64,000 bases of DNA, taken from the NCBI RefSeq assembly GCF_001425825.1, contig NZ_LMDM01000007.1:55013-119012 (forward strand), read 5' to 3'. Both the position numbers and the translations under genes were made by a program. This document shows, piece after piece, positions 17,568 through 26,857 of this stretch (the stretch's first letter is position 1; each line of letters starts with the position of its first letter). The stretch comes from Rhizobacter sp. Root1238. Its GTDB lineage: Bacteria > Pseudomonadota > Gammaproteobacteria > Burkholderiales > Burkholderiaceae_C. The notes under the pieces are model-generated. The model made no database searches. It was not told the DNA's origin and worked only from the letters and a program-made list of their open reading frames with translations.

Positions 17568-17971
17568 ACGCAGACCAGCCCGCCGGTCGACAGCCGCCGC
17601 TCGAAGCCGGGCGTCAGCCGCCGCGGCACCAGCTTCAGGTCGACCACCGCCGCGGTGGCGGTCACCGCCGCCGCATCGACCACGGCCGCCAGCGGCCCGG
17701 GGCGCGCGCGCCGCGAATGCAGCCACGCGAACGCGGCGCCCCACAGGAACGACGAGGCCGCATGGATCAGCAGGCCGGCGCCGGTGTGCCGCGCGTCGAC
17801 CTCGTCGTGCTGCAGCGCCTCGTCGCCCCACAGCCAGTGGCTGACGGCGTTCAGCGGCGCGGCGGCGCTGGCGTTCTCGCGCCGGCCGCGCCAGGCCAGC
17901 ACCGCGGCCGACAAGGTGTTGGCGAGGGTGCTGCTGCTCGCGGCGAGTCGCAGCATGTGGTTCGGGGGCAT
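17519..17971 (-). CDS. small membrane protein, unknown function
   Basis: This 150-residue protein with three hydrophobic segments (residues about 60-80, 92-110 and 128-148) has a polar N-terminal part rich in Ser/Ala. AAAGGAG sits at ideal distance from the ATG, so the start is firm. The motif HTGAGLLIHAASSFLWG followed by a DLKLVPRRLTPGFE loop is conserved-looking, but I do not recognise a family. The gene overlaps the 3' end of the convergent membrane protein by 49 bases. The motif pair at 18011-18047 lies in its promoter region. Confidence 0.65.
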   Translation of the reverse strand: MPPNHMLRLAASSSTLANTLSAAVLAWRGRRENASAAAPLNAVSHWLWGDEALQHDEVDARHTGAGLLIHAASSFLWGAAFAWLHSRRARPGPLAAVVDAAAVTATAAVVDLKLVPRRLTPGFERRLSTGGLVCVYAAFALGLALAARRS

Positions 17972-18010
17972 GGCAGGCTCCTTTCGTTCGTCGACACCGG
18001 TTCGCACGCG

Positions 18011-18047
18011 GCATCCGGATTGCCGGCAACGCAGCAATCGATGTTCC
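18011..18047. promoter_or_regulatory. shared motif pair upstream of a small membrane gene
   Basis: GCATCCGGATTGCC (18011-18024) and GCAATCGATGTTCC (18034-18047) lie between the membrane gene at 17519 and the SDR-DoxX gene. They match the pair at 872-916 with one or two changes but in the opposite order. On the minus strand the second reads GGAACATCGATTGC. Confidence 0.35.
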
Positions 18048-18057
18048 TGCGACTCCC

Positions 18058-19356
18058 ATGAACGTATTGCTGACCGGCGCGAGCGGTTTCATCGGCAGCC
18101 ACCTGCGCGATGCCTTGCTGCGTGCCGGGCACGCGGTGATCGGTGTCGGGCGACGGCGGCCGCCGGCGATGCCGGTCGACCAGTGGCGGGAGCTCGACCT
18201 CGGGAGCGCGACGCCGCAGGAATGGCGGCGGGCGCTGACCGGCATCGATGCGGTCGTGAACGCGGCCGGCATCTTCAAGGAGGGGCGCGGCGCGAGCTTC
18301 GACGCGGTGCACGTGCGCGGGCCGTGCCGCTTGTTCGATGCCTGTGTCGCCGCGCGCATCGCGAGGGTGGTGCAGGTGTCGGCGCTCGGCGCGGACGAGG
18401 CCGCCGGGACCGCCTACCACCGCAGCAAGCGCAGCGCCGATGCGCACCTGCTGGCGCTGCCGCTCGACGCGGTGGTCGTGATGCCGTCGCTGGTGTTCGG
18501 CACCGACGGGGCCAGCGCGCGGCTGTTCCTGGCCCTCGCCGCGCTGCCGGTGCTGCCGCTGCCCGCCGGGGGACACCAGCCGGTGCAGCCGATCCATGTC
18601 GACGATGCGGTGCAGGCGATCGTCGCGCTGTTGCAGGCCTCCGCCGACGAACGGCGCGGGCGGCGCATCGCGCTCGTCGGACCGCGGCCGCTGTCGTTCG
18701 GCGAGTACCTGCAGCAGTTGCGGCAGGCCTTGCAACTGCCGCCGGCGCGCGCGGTGAGCATTCCGGAGCCGGTGATGCGGTGGGCGGCGCGGGCCGGCGA
18801 CGTGCTGCCGGGCAGCCTGTTCGACACCGCGGCCTGGCAGATGCTGCAGCGGGGCAACGCGGCGCCCGCGACCGACATCACCCGCCTGCTCGGGCACGCG
18901 CCGCGCGAGGTCGCGGGCTTCGTGCGGCCCGGCGAGGCACAGGCCTGGCGCGATGCGGCGCGGCTGGCCTGGGTGCTGCCGCTGCTGCGGATGTCGCTCG
19001 CGTTCGTGTGGCTGCTGACGGCCGCGGTGTCGTTCGGCCTGTACCCGGTCGCCGATAGCTACGCGCTGCTGCAGCGCACCGGCGTGCCGCCGGCGTGGCA
19101 GCCGACGATGCTGTACGGCGCGGCTGCGCTCGACCTGGTGCTCGGCCTGCTGACCTTGTGGCCACCGACGGCGCGGCGCTGGCTGTGGCTGGCGCAGGCC
19201 GCATTGATCCTGTTCTACACCGCGGTCATCTCGTGGCGCCTGCCGGAGTTCTGGCTGCATCCGTACGGGCCCTTGTCGAAGAACCTGCCGATGCTGGCGG
19301 TTCTCGCGGCGCTGCTGGCCCTCGACCCGCGAAAGGCACGCGCATGGAGTACCTGA
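18058..19356 (+). CDS. NAD(P)-binding SDR fused to a DoxX-like membrane domain
   Basis: This 432-residue two-part protein begins with an extended SDR/NmrA-like Rossmann domain with GASGFIGSHL (residues 7-16), NAAGIF and the Tyr-Lys pair YHRSK near residue 120. Residues from about 295 form four membrane helices of the DoxX-like type (MSLAFVWLLTAAVSFGLYP, LYGAAALDLVLGLLTLWP, LILFYTAVISWRLPEFWLHP, LPMLAVLAALLAL). Such SDR-DoxX fusions are known in proteobacteria, but their reaction is not. It overlaps the following DUF2269 gene by 13 bases, and both probably act together in the inner membrane. Confidence 0.8.
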   Translation: MNVLLTGASGFIGSHLRDALLRAGHAVIGVGRRRPPAMPVDQWRELDLGSATPQEWRRALTGIDAVVNAAGIFKEGRGASFDAVHVRGPCRLFDACVAARIARVVQVSALGADEAAGTAYHRSKRSADAHLLALPLDAVVVMPSLVFGTDGASARLFLALAALPVLPLPAGGHQPVQPIHVDDAVQAIVALLQASADERRGRRIALVGPRPLSFGEYLQQLRQALQLPPARAVSIPEPVMRWAARAGDVLPGSLFDTAAWQMLQRGNAAPATDITRLLGHAPREVAGFVRPGEAQAWRDAARLAWVLPLLRMSLAFVWLLTAAVSFGLYPVADSYALLQRTGVPPAWQPTMLYGAAALDLVLGLLTLWPPTARRWLWLAQAALILFYTAVISWRLPEFWLHPYGPLSKNLPMLAVLAALLALDPRKARAWST

Positions 19357-19808
19357 TCGCCAAGTGGCTGCACATCCTGTCGTCGACGGTGCTGTTCGGC
19401 ACCGGCATCGGCTCGGCCTTCCACATGCTGCTCGCCAGCCTGTCGCGCAACCCGCAGGCGTGTGCGGTGGTGGTGCGGCAGGTGGTGCTGGCGGACTGGC
19501 TGTTCACCACGACGACCATCGTGTTCCAGCCGCTCAGCGGCCTCTACCTGGCCCACCTGGCCGGGGTCCCGCTGACGACGCCGTGGATCCTGTGGTCCTT
19601 CGTGCTGTACCTGGTGGCGGGTGCCTGCTGGCTGCCGGTGGTATGGATCCAGATCCGCATGCGCGCGCTCGCGCAGGCCGCCGCCGACAGCGGCGAGCCG
19701 CTGTCGCCGGCCTACTTCCGGATGCTGCGCTGGTGGACCGCGCTGGGCGTGCCGGCATTCGCCGCGTTGACCCTCGTGTTCTACCTGATGGTCGCGAAGC
19801 CGGCCTGA
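19344..19808 (+). CDS. DUF2269 family membrane protein
   Basis: This 154-residue protein has four membrane helices and the DUF2269 pattern: KWLHILSSTVLFGTGIGSAF at the N-terminus (with a conserved His), VLADWLFTTTTIVFQPLSG, and a C-terminal TALTLVFYLMVAKP-like helix. The family is of unknown function and repeatedly accompanies SDR-DoxX fusion proteins. The start overlaps the end of that gene, with GAAAGG upstream of the ATG. Confidence 0.8.
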   Translation: MEYLIAKWLHILSSTVLFGTGIGSAFHMLLASLSRNPQACAVVVRQVVLADWLFTTTTIVFQPLSGLYLAHLAGVPLTTPWILWSFVLYLVAGACWLPVVWIQIRMRALAQAAADSGEPLSPAYFRMLRWWTALGVPAFAALTLVFYLMVAKPA

Positions 19809-19817
19809 GCGAGGCGG

Positions 19818-20501
19818 CTACGCCGGGTCGTGGAAGCGCCGGGCCAGCCCGTCGCGCCCCGGGTAGAACTGGAACCAGGGCCGCGCCTCGTCGATGGCGT
19901 GCGCCACCGACGGGCGGTCGACCAGGCGCTCGAAGTAGGCCGACAGCCGCGCGTGCTGCGGCAGCAGCGGCACGTAGGTCAGCGCATAGAACAACGACGG
20001 CGCGGCCGCGCAATCGGCCATGCTGAACGCATCGCCGGCGATCCAGTGGCGGCCTTCGAGCTGCTGCTCGATCAGCGCATAGGCCGTCAGCAGCGTGTCG
20101 CGGGCGCGCGCCACGGCCTGGGCATCGCGCTCGCCTTCGGCGCGCAGCCGGTCGGCGGTGAAGGCCTGCATCGGCGTCATCACGTAGAGGTCGAGCAGGC
20201 GGTCCCACAGGCGCACGTCGAGCGCTTCGCCCGGATCGTGCGGGATCAGCGTGCGGCCCGGGCGCGCGTGGTGGCGCTGCAGGTGCTCGATGATGATGCT
20301 GGTCTCGGGGATGGCCCGGCCGCGGTCTTCCAGCAGCGGCATCTTGCCGAGCGGCCAGCGCGCCAGGTGTGCGGCCCGCTCGGCCGGATCGCCCAGGTTC
20401 AGCAGGCGCTTGTCGACCTCGATCCCCAGTTCGTCGATGGCGATCAGCACCTTGTGGCAGCAGGAGGACAGCGGGTGGTAGTGCAGGGTCGGCGCGGTCA
20501 T
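19818..20501 (-). CDS. glutathione S-transferase family protein
   Basis: This 227-residue soluble protein has an N-terminal thioredoxin-like domain (LHYHPLSSCCHKVLIAI, then the cis-Pro KMPLLEDRG and ETSIIIEHL) and an all-helical C-terminal domain with SMADCAAAPSLFY. It should bind glutathione and may detoxify electrophiles. Two adjacent Cys residues near the usual catalytic position are notable. The start at 20501 is chosen by domain alignment; an upstream in-frame ATG at 20543 adds an unlikely extension. It is divergent from the cysteine dioxygenase-like gene, with 90 bases between. Confidence 0.85.
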   Translation of the reverse strand: MTAPTLHYHPLSSCCHKVLIAIDELGIEVDKRLLNLGDPAERAAHLARWPLGKMPLLEDRGRAIPETSIIIEHLQRHHARPGRTLIPHDPGEALDVRLWDRLLDLYVMTPMQAFTADRLRAEGERDAQAVARARDTLLTAYALIEQQLEGRHWIAGDAFSMADCAAAPSLFYALTYVPLLPQHARLSAYFERLVDRPSVAHAIDEARPWFQFYPGRDGLARRFHDPA

Positions 20502-20591
20502 GGGGTGCGATGTGCGGTTCAACTCGCGCAAGCGTCGGTCCAACCGCGCTGCGAGTCAAGTGCGGTCCGGACTTGGCGCGACAATCGGCCG

Positions 20592-21161
20592 ATGACCTCT
20601 GCCGCCCTCGACGCCTTCATCGCCGAAGCCACCGCCCGAAGCTGCCGGCAGCCGGACCCGGCCGACTGCGTGCTGGCGCTGGCGCCGCTGATGCTCGACC
20701 TGATCGACCATGCCGGCAGCTTCCTGGAGCCGCAGCACTACCGCAGCAGTGCGTCGGGGTATGCGCGCAACCTGATCTACGACGCCCCCGATGCGAGCCT
20801 GTCGCTGTACGCGATCGTCTGGTTGCCCGGCCAGTGGACGCCGGTGCACGACCACGGCAGCTGGGGCGTCGTCGGCGTCGTCGAAGGCGTGCTGGAAGAG
20901 CGCAGCTACGTGCGGCTGTCGCCCGACCGCGGCGCCGACGACGAGATCGAGCTGGCGCGCGGCGGCACCATCCTGCTGCGGCACGGCGCGGTCACCAGCT
21001 TCGTGCCGAACCCGGACCACATCCACGTGACCGGCGTGCCGGCCGAACGGCCGCGCGCGGTCAGCCTGCACCTCTACGGCAGGACGATGAGCGACTTCAA
21101 CATCTATGACGTGCCGGCGCGCAGCCGCCGGCGCATCCAGGTGGCGCACAACGAGAGTTGA
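20592..21161 (+). CDS. cysteine dioxygenase-type cupin protein
   Basis: This 189-residue cupin resembles cysteine dioxygenase type I and 3-mercaptopropionate dioxygenase. Metal ligands are visible as the two His in PVHDHGSWGVVG (about residues 89-92) and a third in PDHIHVTG. The family inserts molecular oxygen into a thiol to give a sulfinic acid at a ferrous centre. The neighbouring glutathione S-transferase makes a thiol-related role plausible. The start is the ATG directly after the GC-rich leader, and the length is normal. Confidence 0.82.
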   Translation: MTSAALDAFIAEATARSCRQPDPADCVLALAPLMLDLIDHAGSFLEPQHYRSSASGYARNLIYDAPDASLSLYAIVWLPGQWTPVHDHGSWGVVGVVEGVLEERSYVRLSPDRGADDEIELARGGTILLRHGAVTSFVPNPDHIHVTGVPAERPRAVSLHLYGRTMSDFNIYDVPARSRRRIQVAHNES

Positions 21162-21174
21162 CGCGCCGCGGTGC

Positions 21175-22254
21175 TCAAGGCAGGTCGACGATCTCGACCC
21201 AGTTCGGGTTCTTGCCGACCGGCAGCCGGGTGACCTCGCCGAGCGCGCCGCTGCGGGCGTCGATCGCATGCACCGACAGCGAATGCGATTCCTGCCCGGC
21301 GGCGATCAGGAAGCGGCCCGACGAATCGATCGCGAAGCCGCGCGGGGTCTTCTCGGTCGGCGTGCTGCCGGCCGCTTCGAGCTTGCCGGTATCGGCATCG
21401 ACCTTGAAGCGCGCGATGGTGCTGGACGTGCGCTCCGACGCATAGAGGTTCCTGCCGTCGGGGCTCAGGTGCAGGTCGGCCGCCCACGGCTTGCCGGTGA
21501 AGCCGTCCGGCAGCGTGGTCGTGCGTTGCAGCTCGCGCAGCGTGCCGCGCACCGCGTCCCAGGCGAAGACGTACAGCGAGGCATCCACCTCGTTGAGCAG
21601 GTACAGGTGCTTCTGGGCCCGGTCCCAGACGAAGTGGCGCGCACCGGATTTCGGCGCGTTCTGCACGATCGGCGGATCGTTCGGCGTCAGCTGCCCCTTG
21701 GCCGCATCGAAGCGCCACACCGACAGGTTGTCGCCGCCGAGGCTGGTGGCCAGCACGAAGCGGTTGGTCGCGTCGGCGTGGATCGCATGCGCATTCGGCG
21801 CCGTCGGGATCAGCTGCTGGATCGCGGTGACCGCGCCATTGCCGTCGATGCTGTTGACGGTGATCTTGTGCCCCGGGTACGAGGCGGCGAACAGCCACTT
21901 GCCGCTGGCGTCGACATCGATGTTGGCCATGCTGTCGGCCAGCGGCGCCTCGCCGAGCTTCTTCAGGCGGCCGCTCGCCGGGTCGACGGCGAAGCTGAGC
22001 ACGCGAAATGGCTGCGAGCGCAGCGCGGCGTAGAGGAAGCGCTTGTCGGGGCTGACCGCCAGCGGCATCACCGTGCCGCCGACGGCCACCGTGTCGACCG
22101 GGCTCAGCCGGCCGGTCGCGCGGTCGAAGGCCAGCACCGACAGCTCCTGGCTGTCGGCATTGGACACGTACACGAAGGTGCCGGCCATCGCGGTGGTGGC
22201 GGCCAGCAGGCTGCCGGCCGCCACGACCGCACGCAGCGGGGTTGCGAATCGCAC
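21175..22254 (-). CDS. lactonase-family beta-propeller protein, secreted
   Basis: This 359-residue protein has a signal peptide (LRAVVAAGSLLAATTAMAG) and a seven-bladed propeller of the lactonase_7 (PF10282) type: repeated VSPDKRFLYAALR, VDASGKWLFAASY, LSPDGRNLYASER and IDSSGRFLIAAGQ. Cytoplasmic relatives are 6-phosphogluconolactonases; this copy is exported, so it more likely acts on an extracellular sugar lactone. The GTG start at 22254 directly precedes the signal peptide. It follows the pectate lyase gene by 59 bases on the same strand, which hints at a shared role in plant polysaccharide breakdown. Confidence 0.82.
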   Translation of the reverse strand: MRFATPLRAVVAAGSLLAATTAMAGTFVYVSNADSQELSVLAFDRATGRLSPVDTVAVGGTVMPLAVSPDKRFLYAALRSQPFRVLSFAVDPASGRLKKLGEAPLADSMANIDVDASGKWLFAASYPGHKITVNSIDGNGAVTAIQQLIPTAPNAHAIHADATNRFVLATSLGGDNLSVWRFDAAKGQLTPNDPPIVQNAPKSGARHFVWDRAQKHLYLLNEVDASLYVFAWDAVRGTLRELQRTTTLPDGFTGKPWAADLHLSPDGRNLYASERTSSTIARFKVDADTGKLEAAGSTPTEKTPRGFAIDSSGRFLIAAGQESHSLSVHAIDARSGALGEVTRLPVGKNPNWVEIVDLP

Positions 22255-22313
22255 TGTCGTGGGTGTCTCCCGCCGCTGCGCGGCTTGTCGTTCGTCGTGT
22301 CGTCTGCGCAGGC

Positions 22314-23735
22314 TCAGTTGCAGCTCAGCACCGCCAGGCCCTTGCCTGCACCCGCCACCGCGGGCAGCTTCTGCTTCACGCAGGCCGGGTCGTGGGCAGT
22401 GTAGGCGTAGGGGATGCCGACCGGGAAGCTGCTGGTGCTGACCCAGTCGCTGGCGTCGCGCGACGGTGACGACTCGCTGGCCACCCAGGTGATGCCGTAG
22501 CGAGCGAAGTCGGCCGGGCTCCTGACGTTGTTGTTGCGCAGGTCCCAGTAGCCGATGGTCGAGCTGTCGCGCGAGGTCACCGGGTTCTGCGCGTTCTCGA
22601 ACCAGTTGGCCTCGATCAGCGAGAAGCCGCCCATGCGGATGTTGGCGCCCGAGGTGTGCACGCCGCTGTAGAGGTTGTTGTAGAGGTGGGTGTAGCCGCC
22701 GCGCTGCAGCGGCAGCCGCGACTTCACGTTCTCGTAGACGTTGTGGTGGTAGGTGATGAAGCGGTCGCTGGCATCGCTGTCGCTCGACCCGATCAACCCG
22801 ACCTTCTGGTGGTCGTGGAGGTGGTTGTACGAGTAGGTGATGTGGTGCGCGCCGGCCTTGTTGTCGACCAGGCCGTCGAACTCCATGTCGCCGGCGCCGG
22901 CGCATTCCTTGATGCTGCTGAACAGCGTGTTGTGGTCGACCCAGATGTAGCCCGGAGCCTTGCCGCCCTGGCCTTCGATGCCGATCGCGTCGATCGAGCC
23001 GGGCAGCAGGCCGATCGTCATGTTGCGGATGATGACGTTGGTGGCGCCGCCCTTGACCGCCAGCCCGAAGTTCGCGGCAGAGCCGTCGGCGCCTTCGATC
23101 GTGACGTTGCTCTTGTTCTTGACCTCGACGATGGCGCCGGCCGGCTTCGTGCGCTGCGCGCAGGAGTCGGTGATCGACGCGAAGTCGAAGCTGCCGGTGT
23201 AGCGGATCACCAGGCCGCCGGTGCCGGTGTAGGCGTCGATCGCGGCCTGCATCGCGGCCGCGGTGCTCACCGTCACGGCCGCGGCCTTGCCGCCGCCAGT
23301 CACGGTCCCGGCGAAGCCGGCGGTCTGGCCGCTCGGTGCGGGGGCCGGTGCAGGAGCCGGCGACGGAGCCGGGGCCGGAGCGGGGGCGGGGGCGGGGGCG
23401 GGGGCGGGCGACGGTGCGGGAGCAGGCGCCGGCGACGGTGCCGGTGCCGGTGCAGCCACCGGCCCGACCGCGCACTTCTCCTTCTTGTCCGCATTCGGGT
23501 TCGCGCCGCCGAAGGTCGCGCTGGTGCAGGCAACGGTGCCCGACAGCGTCTTGACCACCCACTTGTTCTTCACGCCGAACGACACCTGGTGCGCCCTCGA
23601 GCCGACCTTGCAACGCTCGCCTTCGTCCGCGCACTTCGAGAAGCCGGCCGGCCAGTCGACGGCGAAGGCGGGTGCCGCGGCAGCGCAGGCGAGCGTGATC
23701 AGGGACAGGCGCAGCGGCTTCATTCCGGTTTTCAT
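22314..23735 (-). CDS. secreted pectate lyase (PL1 type) with N-terminal Cys module
   Basis: This 473-residue enzyme has a signal peptide (cleavage after APAFA, residue 25). A four-Cys module follows (residues 32-88: C35, C42, C70, C88), then a Pro-Ala linker of about 45 residues, and a right-handed beta-helix catalytic domain. Calcium and catalytic regions of family 1 pectate lyases are clear: NVIIRNMTIG, IWVDHNTLFS, DGLVDNKAGAHHITYSYNHL, SDRFITYHHNVYENVKSRLPLQRGG. It cleaves polygalacturonate by beta-elimination outside the cell. The Cys module recurs twice in the rhamnosidase-like protein at 47133. It is probably co-transcribed with the secreted lactonase. Confidence 0.92.
   Translation of the reverse strand: MKTGMKPLRLSLITLACAAAAPAFAVDWPAGFSKCADEGERCKVGSRAHQVSFGVKNKWVVKTLSGTVACTSATFGGANPNADKKEKCAVGPVAAPAPAPSPAPAPAPSPAPAPAPAPAPAPAPSPAPAPAPAPSGQTAGFAGTVTGGGKAAAVTVSTAAAMQAAIDAYTGTGGLVIRYTGSFDFASITDSCAQRTKPAGAIVEVKNKSNVTIEGADGSAANFGLAVKGGATNVIIRNMTIGLLPGSIDAIGIEGQGGKAPGYIWVDHNTLFSSIKECAGAGDMEFDGLVDNKAGAHHITYSYNHLHDHQKVGLIGSSDSDASDRFITYHHNVYENVKSRLPLQRGGYTHLYNNLYSGVHTSGANIRMGGFSLIEANWFENAQNPVTSRDSSTIGYWDLRNNNVRSPADFARYGITWVASESSPSRDASDWVSTSSFPVGIPYAYTAHDPACVKQKLPAVAGAGKGLAVLSCN
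23339..23456 (-). repeat. Pro-Ala linker-coding tandem repeat
   Basis: Within the pectate lyase gene a run of GGGGCN/GGAGCN-type hexamers encodes alternating Pro-Ala with occasional Ser. It separates the Cys module from the catalytic domain. Such repeats can change length by replication slippage. Confidence 0.75.
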
Positions 23736-23884
23736 GGGGAGCTCTCTCGGGGATTTGAATGGCCCGCAGGCTACCCGGTGAGCTGCGAAAACAAGCCGTG
23801 TTCGCATACTCTGAAACACTGCTTGCAAGCGCGAGACTTGCATGTCCGAGCCATCGCCGATCCATGACCGGCGAGTGACGAACC

Positions 23885-25777
23885 TCAGGCGCTCGTGGCC
23901 ACGCGCTCCGGCGCCGCGCTCCACAGGCAGACGCGATGCTTGCCGGCCCGCTTCGCGGTGTACATCGCCTGGTCGGCGCGCGCCGTCAGCGTGTCCGGAT
24001 CGTCGCCGTGCTCCGGCCCGATCGCGACGCCGATGCTCGCGCCGACCGCCACCTCGCGCTGCGCGAGGCGGATCGGCTGCTCGACCGCGTGCAGCACGCG
24101 CTGCAGCACCCGTTCGACCTCGCTCGCGTCCTGGATGTTGCTGAGGATCAGCGCGAACTCGTCGCCGCCGAAGCGGGCGACGACGTCGTTGGTGCGGATG
24201 CAGCCGAGCAGCCGCTTCGCGACCTCGCGCAGCACCGCGTCGCCGGCGTCGTGCCCGAACGCGTCGTTGACGCCCTTGAAGCCGTCGAGGTCGAGGTAGC
24301 ACACGCCGGTCATCTGCCGGCGCCGCTGCGCATCGGCCAGGATGTAGAGCAGCCGTTCGGCGAACAGCCGGCGGTTCGGCAGCCCCGTCACCGCGTCGTG
24401 CAGCGCCAGGTGCTGCGCATGCGCCTCGCTGTCCTTGATGGCCGTGATGTCGGTCATCGACCAGAACGATTCATGCGGCGACACCGCGGCGCCGCACAGG
24501 TCGACCCAGATCGCATGGCCCTGCTTGTGGCGCATGCGCAGCTGCGCCCTGAAGCGGCCGCTCGCCTGCAGCATCGGGTAGGCGCGGCGGCCGATGTCGT
24601 CGAAGGAGTCGTCGTCGAGGTAGAGCTGCCGCATGCCGGCGCCGACCAGCTCGTGCGGCTCGTATCCGAAGATCCGGTCCAGCGCGCGGTTCTTCCACAG
24701 CACGACCCGGTCCTTCAGCTTCGCCATGCCGACGATCTCGTTGTCGAGCATCACGCTCTGCTCCTGCGCCAGGCGGGCGATCTCGCGGCGGGCGATCGCC
24801 TGGCGCCGCTGCTGCAGGAACAGCAGCGCCGAGAAGCCGGCGATCGTCGCGATCGCGATCGCGAGCAGCGCCGCCATCTGCGCCACCTCGCGCCGCCAGC
24901 CGGCGAGGAAGTCGCGGGTGCCGAGCCCGACGAACACCCGCAGCGTGCAGCCCGGGACACGCTTGTACGCGGTGTAGCGCTCGATGCCGTCGAGCGCCGT
25001 CGGGGTCAGGTAGGAACCGCGCTCGGGGTCGGCTGCGAGGCGGCGCGTCATCTCGTCGGAGATGGTCGACGTGCCGATGTTCTTCTCCTGCGCGCCGTCG
25101 ATCACCGAGTACCGGGTGATCAATCGCAGCCCGCCCGACCGAAGCGCGACGGCGCCGGCGCTGCCCAGCGCGATGCGCCTGAACCGATCGAGGAAGTGGT
25201 CGCTCGACAGGTTGGTGAACGCGACGCCGGCGAACGAGCCGTCGGCCCGCTGCAGCCGGCGGGCGACGACGATGCCCCATTTGCGGACGATGCGGCCCTG
25301 GATCGGCTCCGAGACCACCATGCCGTCGCGCGCCTGCGCTTCGCGGAAGTAGTCGCGATCGGCGATGCTGACCGGTGCGGCGCCGGCCTCGATGCCGAAG
25401 CGGACGATGCCGTGCTCGTCGGCGACCCGGATCGCATCGACCTGGGGCAGCAGCGAGCGCTGCTCGACGATGCTGCGCTCGATCTCGGCGCGTCCGTCGA
25501 CGCGGCTGGAGTCGGCGGCATGAACCCGCATCGCGATGGTCGACAGCGCATTGTCGAGCTGCTTCAGCTCGGCGCCGAGTTCGATGGCCAGGCCGTTGAC
25601 CAGGTTCTCGGCCGATTCCCGGGCGCGCACCTCTTCGGATTCGCGTCCCGCGCGCAAGGCCACGGCGGCCGCGAGCACGAGCACCAGGATGACCACGACG
25701 TTGCCCGCCGCCAGGGCAAAAGCCAGGCGGCGGAGCGGCACTGCGAGGGAACGCGCTGCGCGCGAAGGGTCGGTCAT
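23885..25777 (-). CDS. membrane diguanylate cyclase with Cache-like sensor, PAS and GGDEF
   Basis: This 630-residue protein has a membrane helix near residues 15-38, a periplasmic region of about 250 residues with Cache-like features (ADRDYFREAQ, SEPIQGRIVRKWGIVVARR), and a second helix near 300-325. A PAS domain (NEIVGMAKLKDRVVLWKN to MTDITAIKD) and a GGDEF domain follow. The active site ARFGGDEFAL is intact, and an inhibitory RxxD site (RTND) lies five residues before it, so it should make cyclic di-GMP and be product-inhibited. The start may instead be ATG 25825, which adds 16 residues. It would link an external signal to attachment or motility. Confidence 0.9.
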   Translation of the reverse strand: MTDPSRAARSLAVPLRRLAFALAAGNVVVILVLVLAAAVALRAGRESEEVRARESAENLVNGLAIELGAELKQLDNALSTIAMRVHAADSSRVDGRAEIERSIVEQRSLLPQVDAIRVADEHGIVRFGIEAGAAPVSIADRDYFREAQARDGMVVSEPIQGRIVRKWGIVVARRLQRADGSFAGVAFTNLSSDHFLDRFRRIALGSAGAVALRSGGLRLITRYSVIDGAQEKNIGTSTISDEMTRRLAADPERGSYLTPTALDGIERYTAYKRVPGCTLRVFVGLGTRDFLAGWRREVAQMAALLAIAIATIAGFSALLFLQQRRQAIARREIARLAQEQSVMLDNEIVGMAKLKDRVVLWKNRALDRIFGYEPHELVGAGMRQLYLDDDSFDDIGRRAYPMLQASGRFRAQLRMRHKQGHAIWVDLCGAAVSPHESFWSMTDITAIKDSEAHAQHLALHDAVTGLPNRRLFAERLLYILADAQRRRQMTGVCYLDLDGFKGVNDAFGHDAGDAVLREVAKRLLGCIRTNDVVARFGGDEFALILSNIQDASEVERVLQRVLHAVEQPIRLAQREVAVGASIGVAIGPEHGDDPDTLTARADQAMYTAKRAGKHRVCLWSAAPERVATSA

Positions 25778-25829
25778 GAGGCGCTGGGCGGATCGTAAGG
25801 CACGGCGCCCGGTTTTCGTCCCCATGTCC

Positions 25830-26720
<891 letters not shown>

Positions 26721-26752
26721 GCGCCCACCATAGCCGACGAAGGGGCGTGCGT

Positions 26753-26777
26753 CGCGTGCACGGACTCAGTGCACGCG
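26753..26777. promoter_or_regulatory. inverted repeat operator candidate between LysR and MFS genes
   Basis: CGCGTGCAC (26753-26761) and its exact complement GTGCACGCG (26769-26777) are separated by seven bases. The site lies 32 bases from the LysR start and 80 from the MFS start, the usual place for a LysR recognition site. It contains T-N11-A spacing within the arms. Confidence 0.6.
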
Positions 26778-26857
26778 GCGCGCCTTCCGCCGGGCGGCAC
26801 CGGCACCTACGCTTGCAGGCATCGAGCCGCCCTGCGGCGCCACGACCCGGAGTCCGC

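Noticed and set aside
23336..23460. Tandem GC-rich repeat considered as a CRISPR or regulatory repeat
   Set aside because: It encodes a Pro-Ala linker in frame within the pectate lyase, with no spacers.
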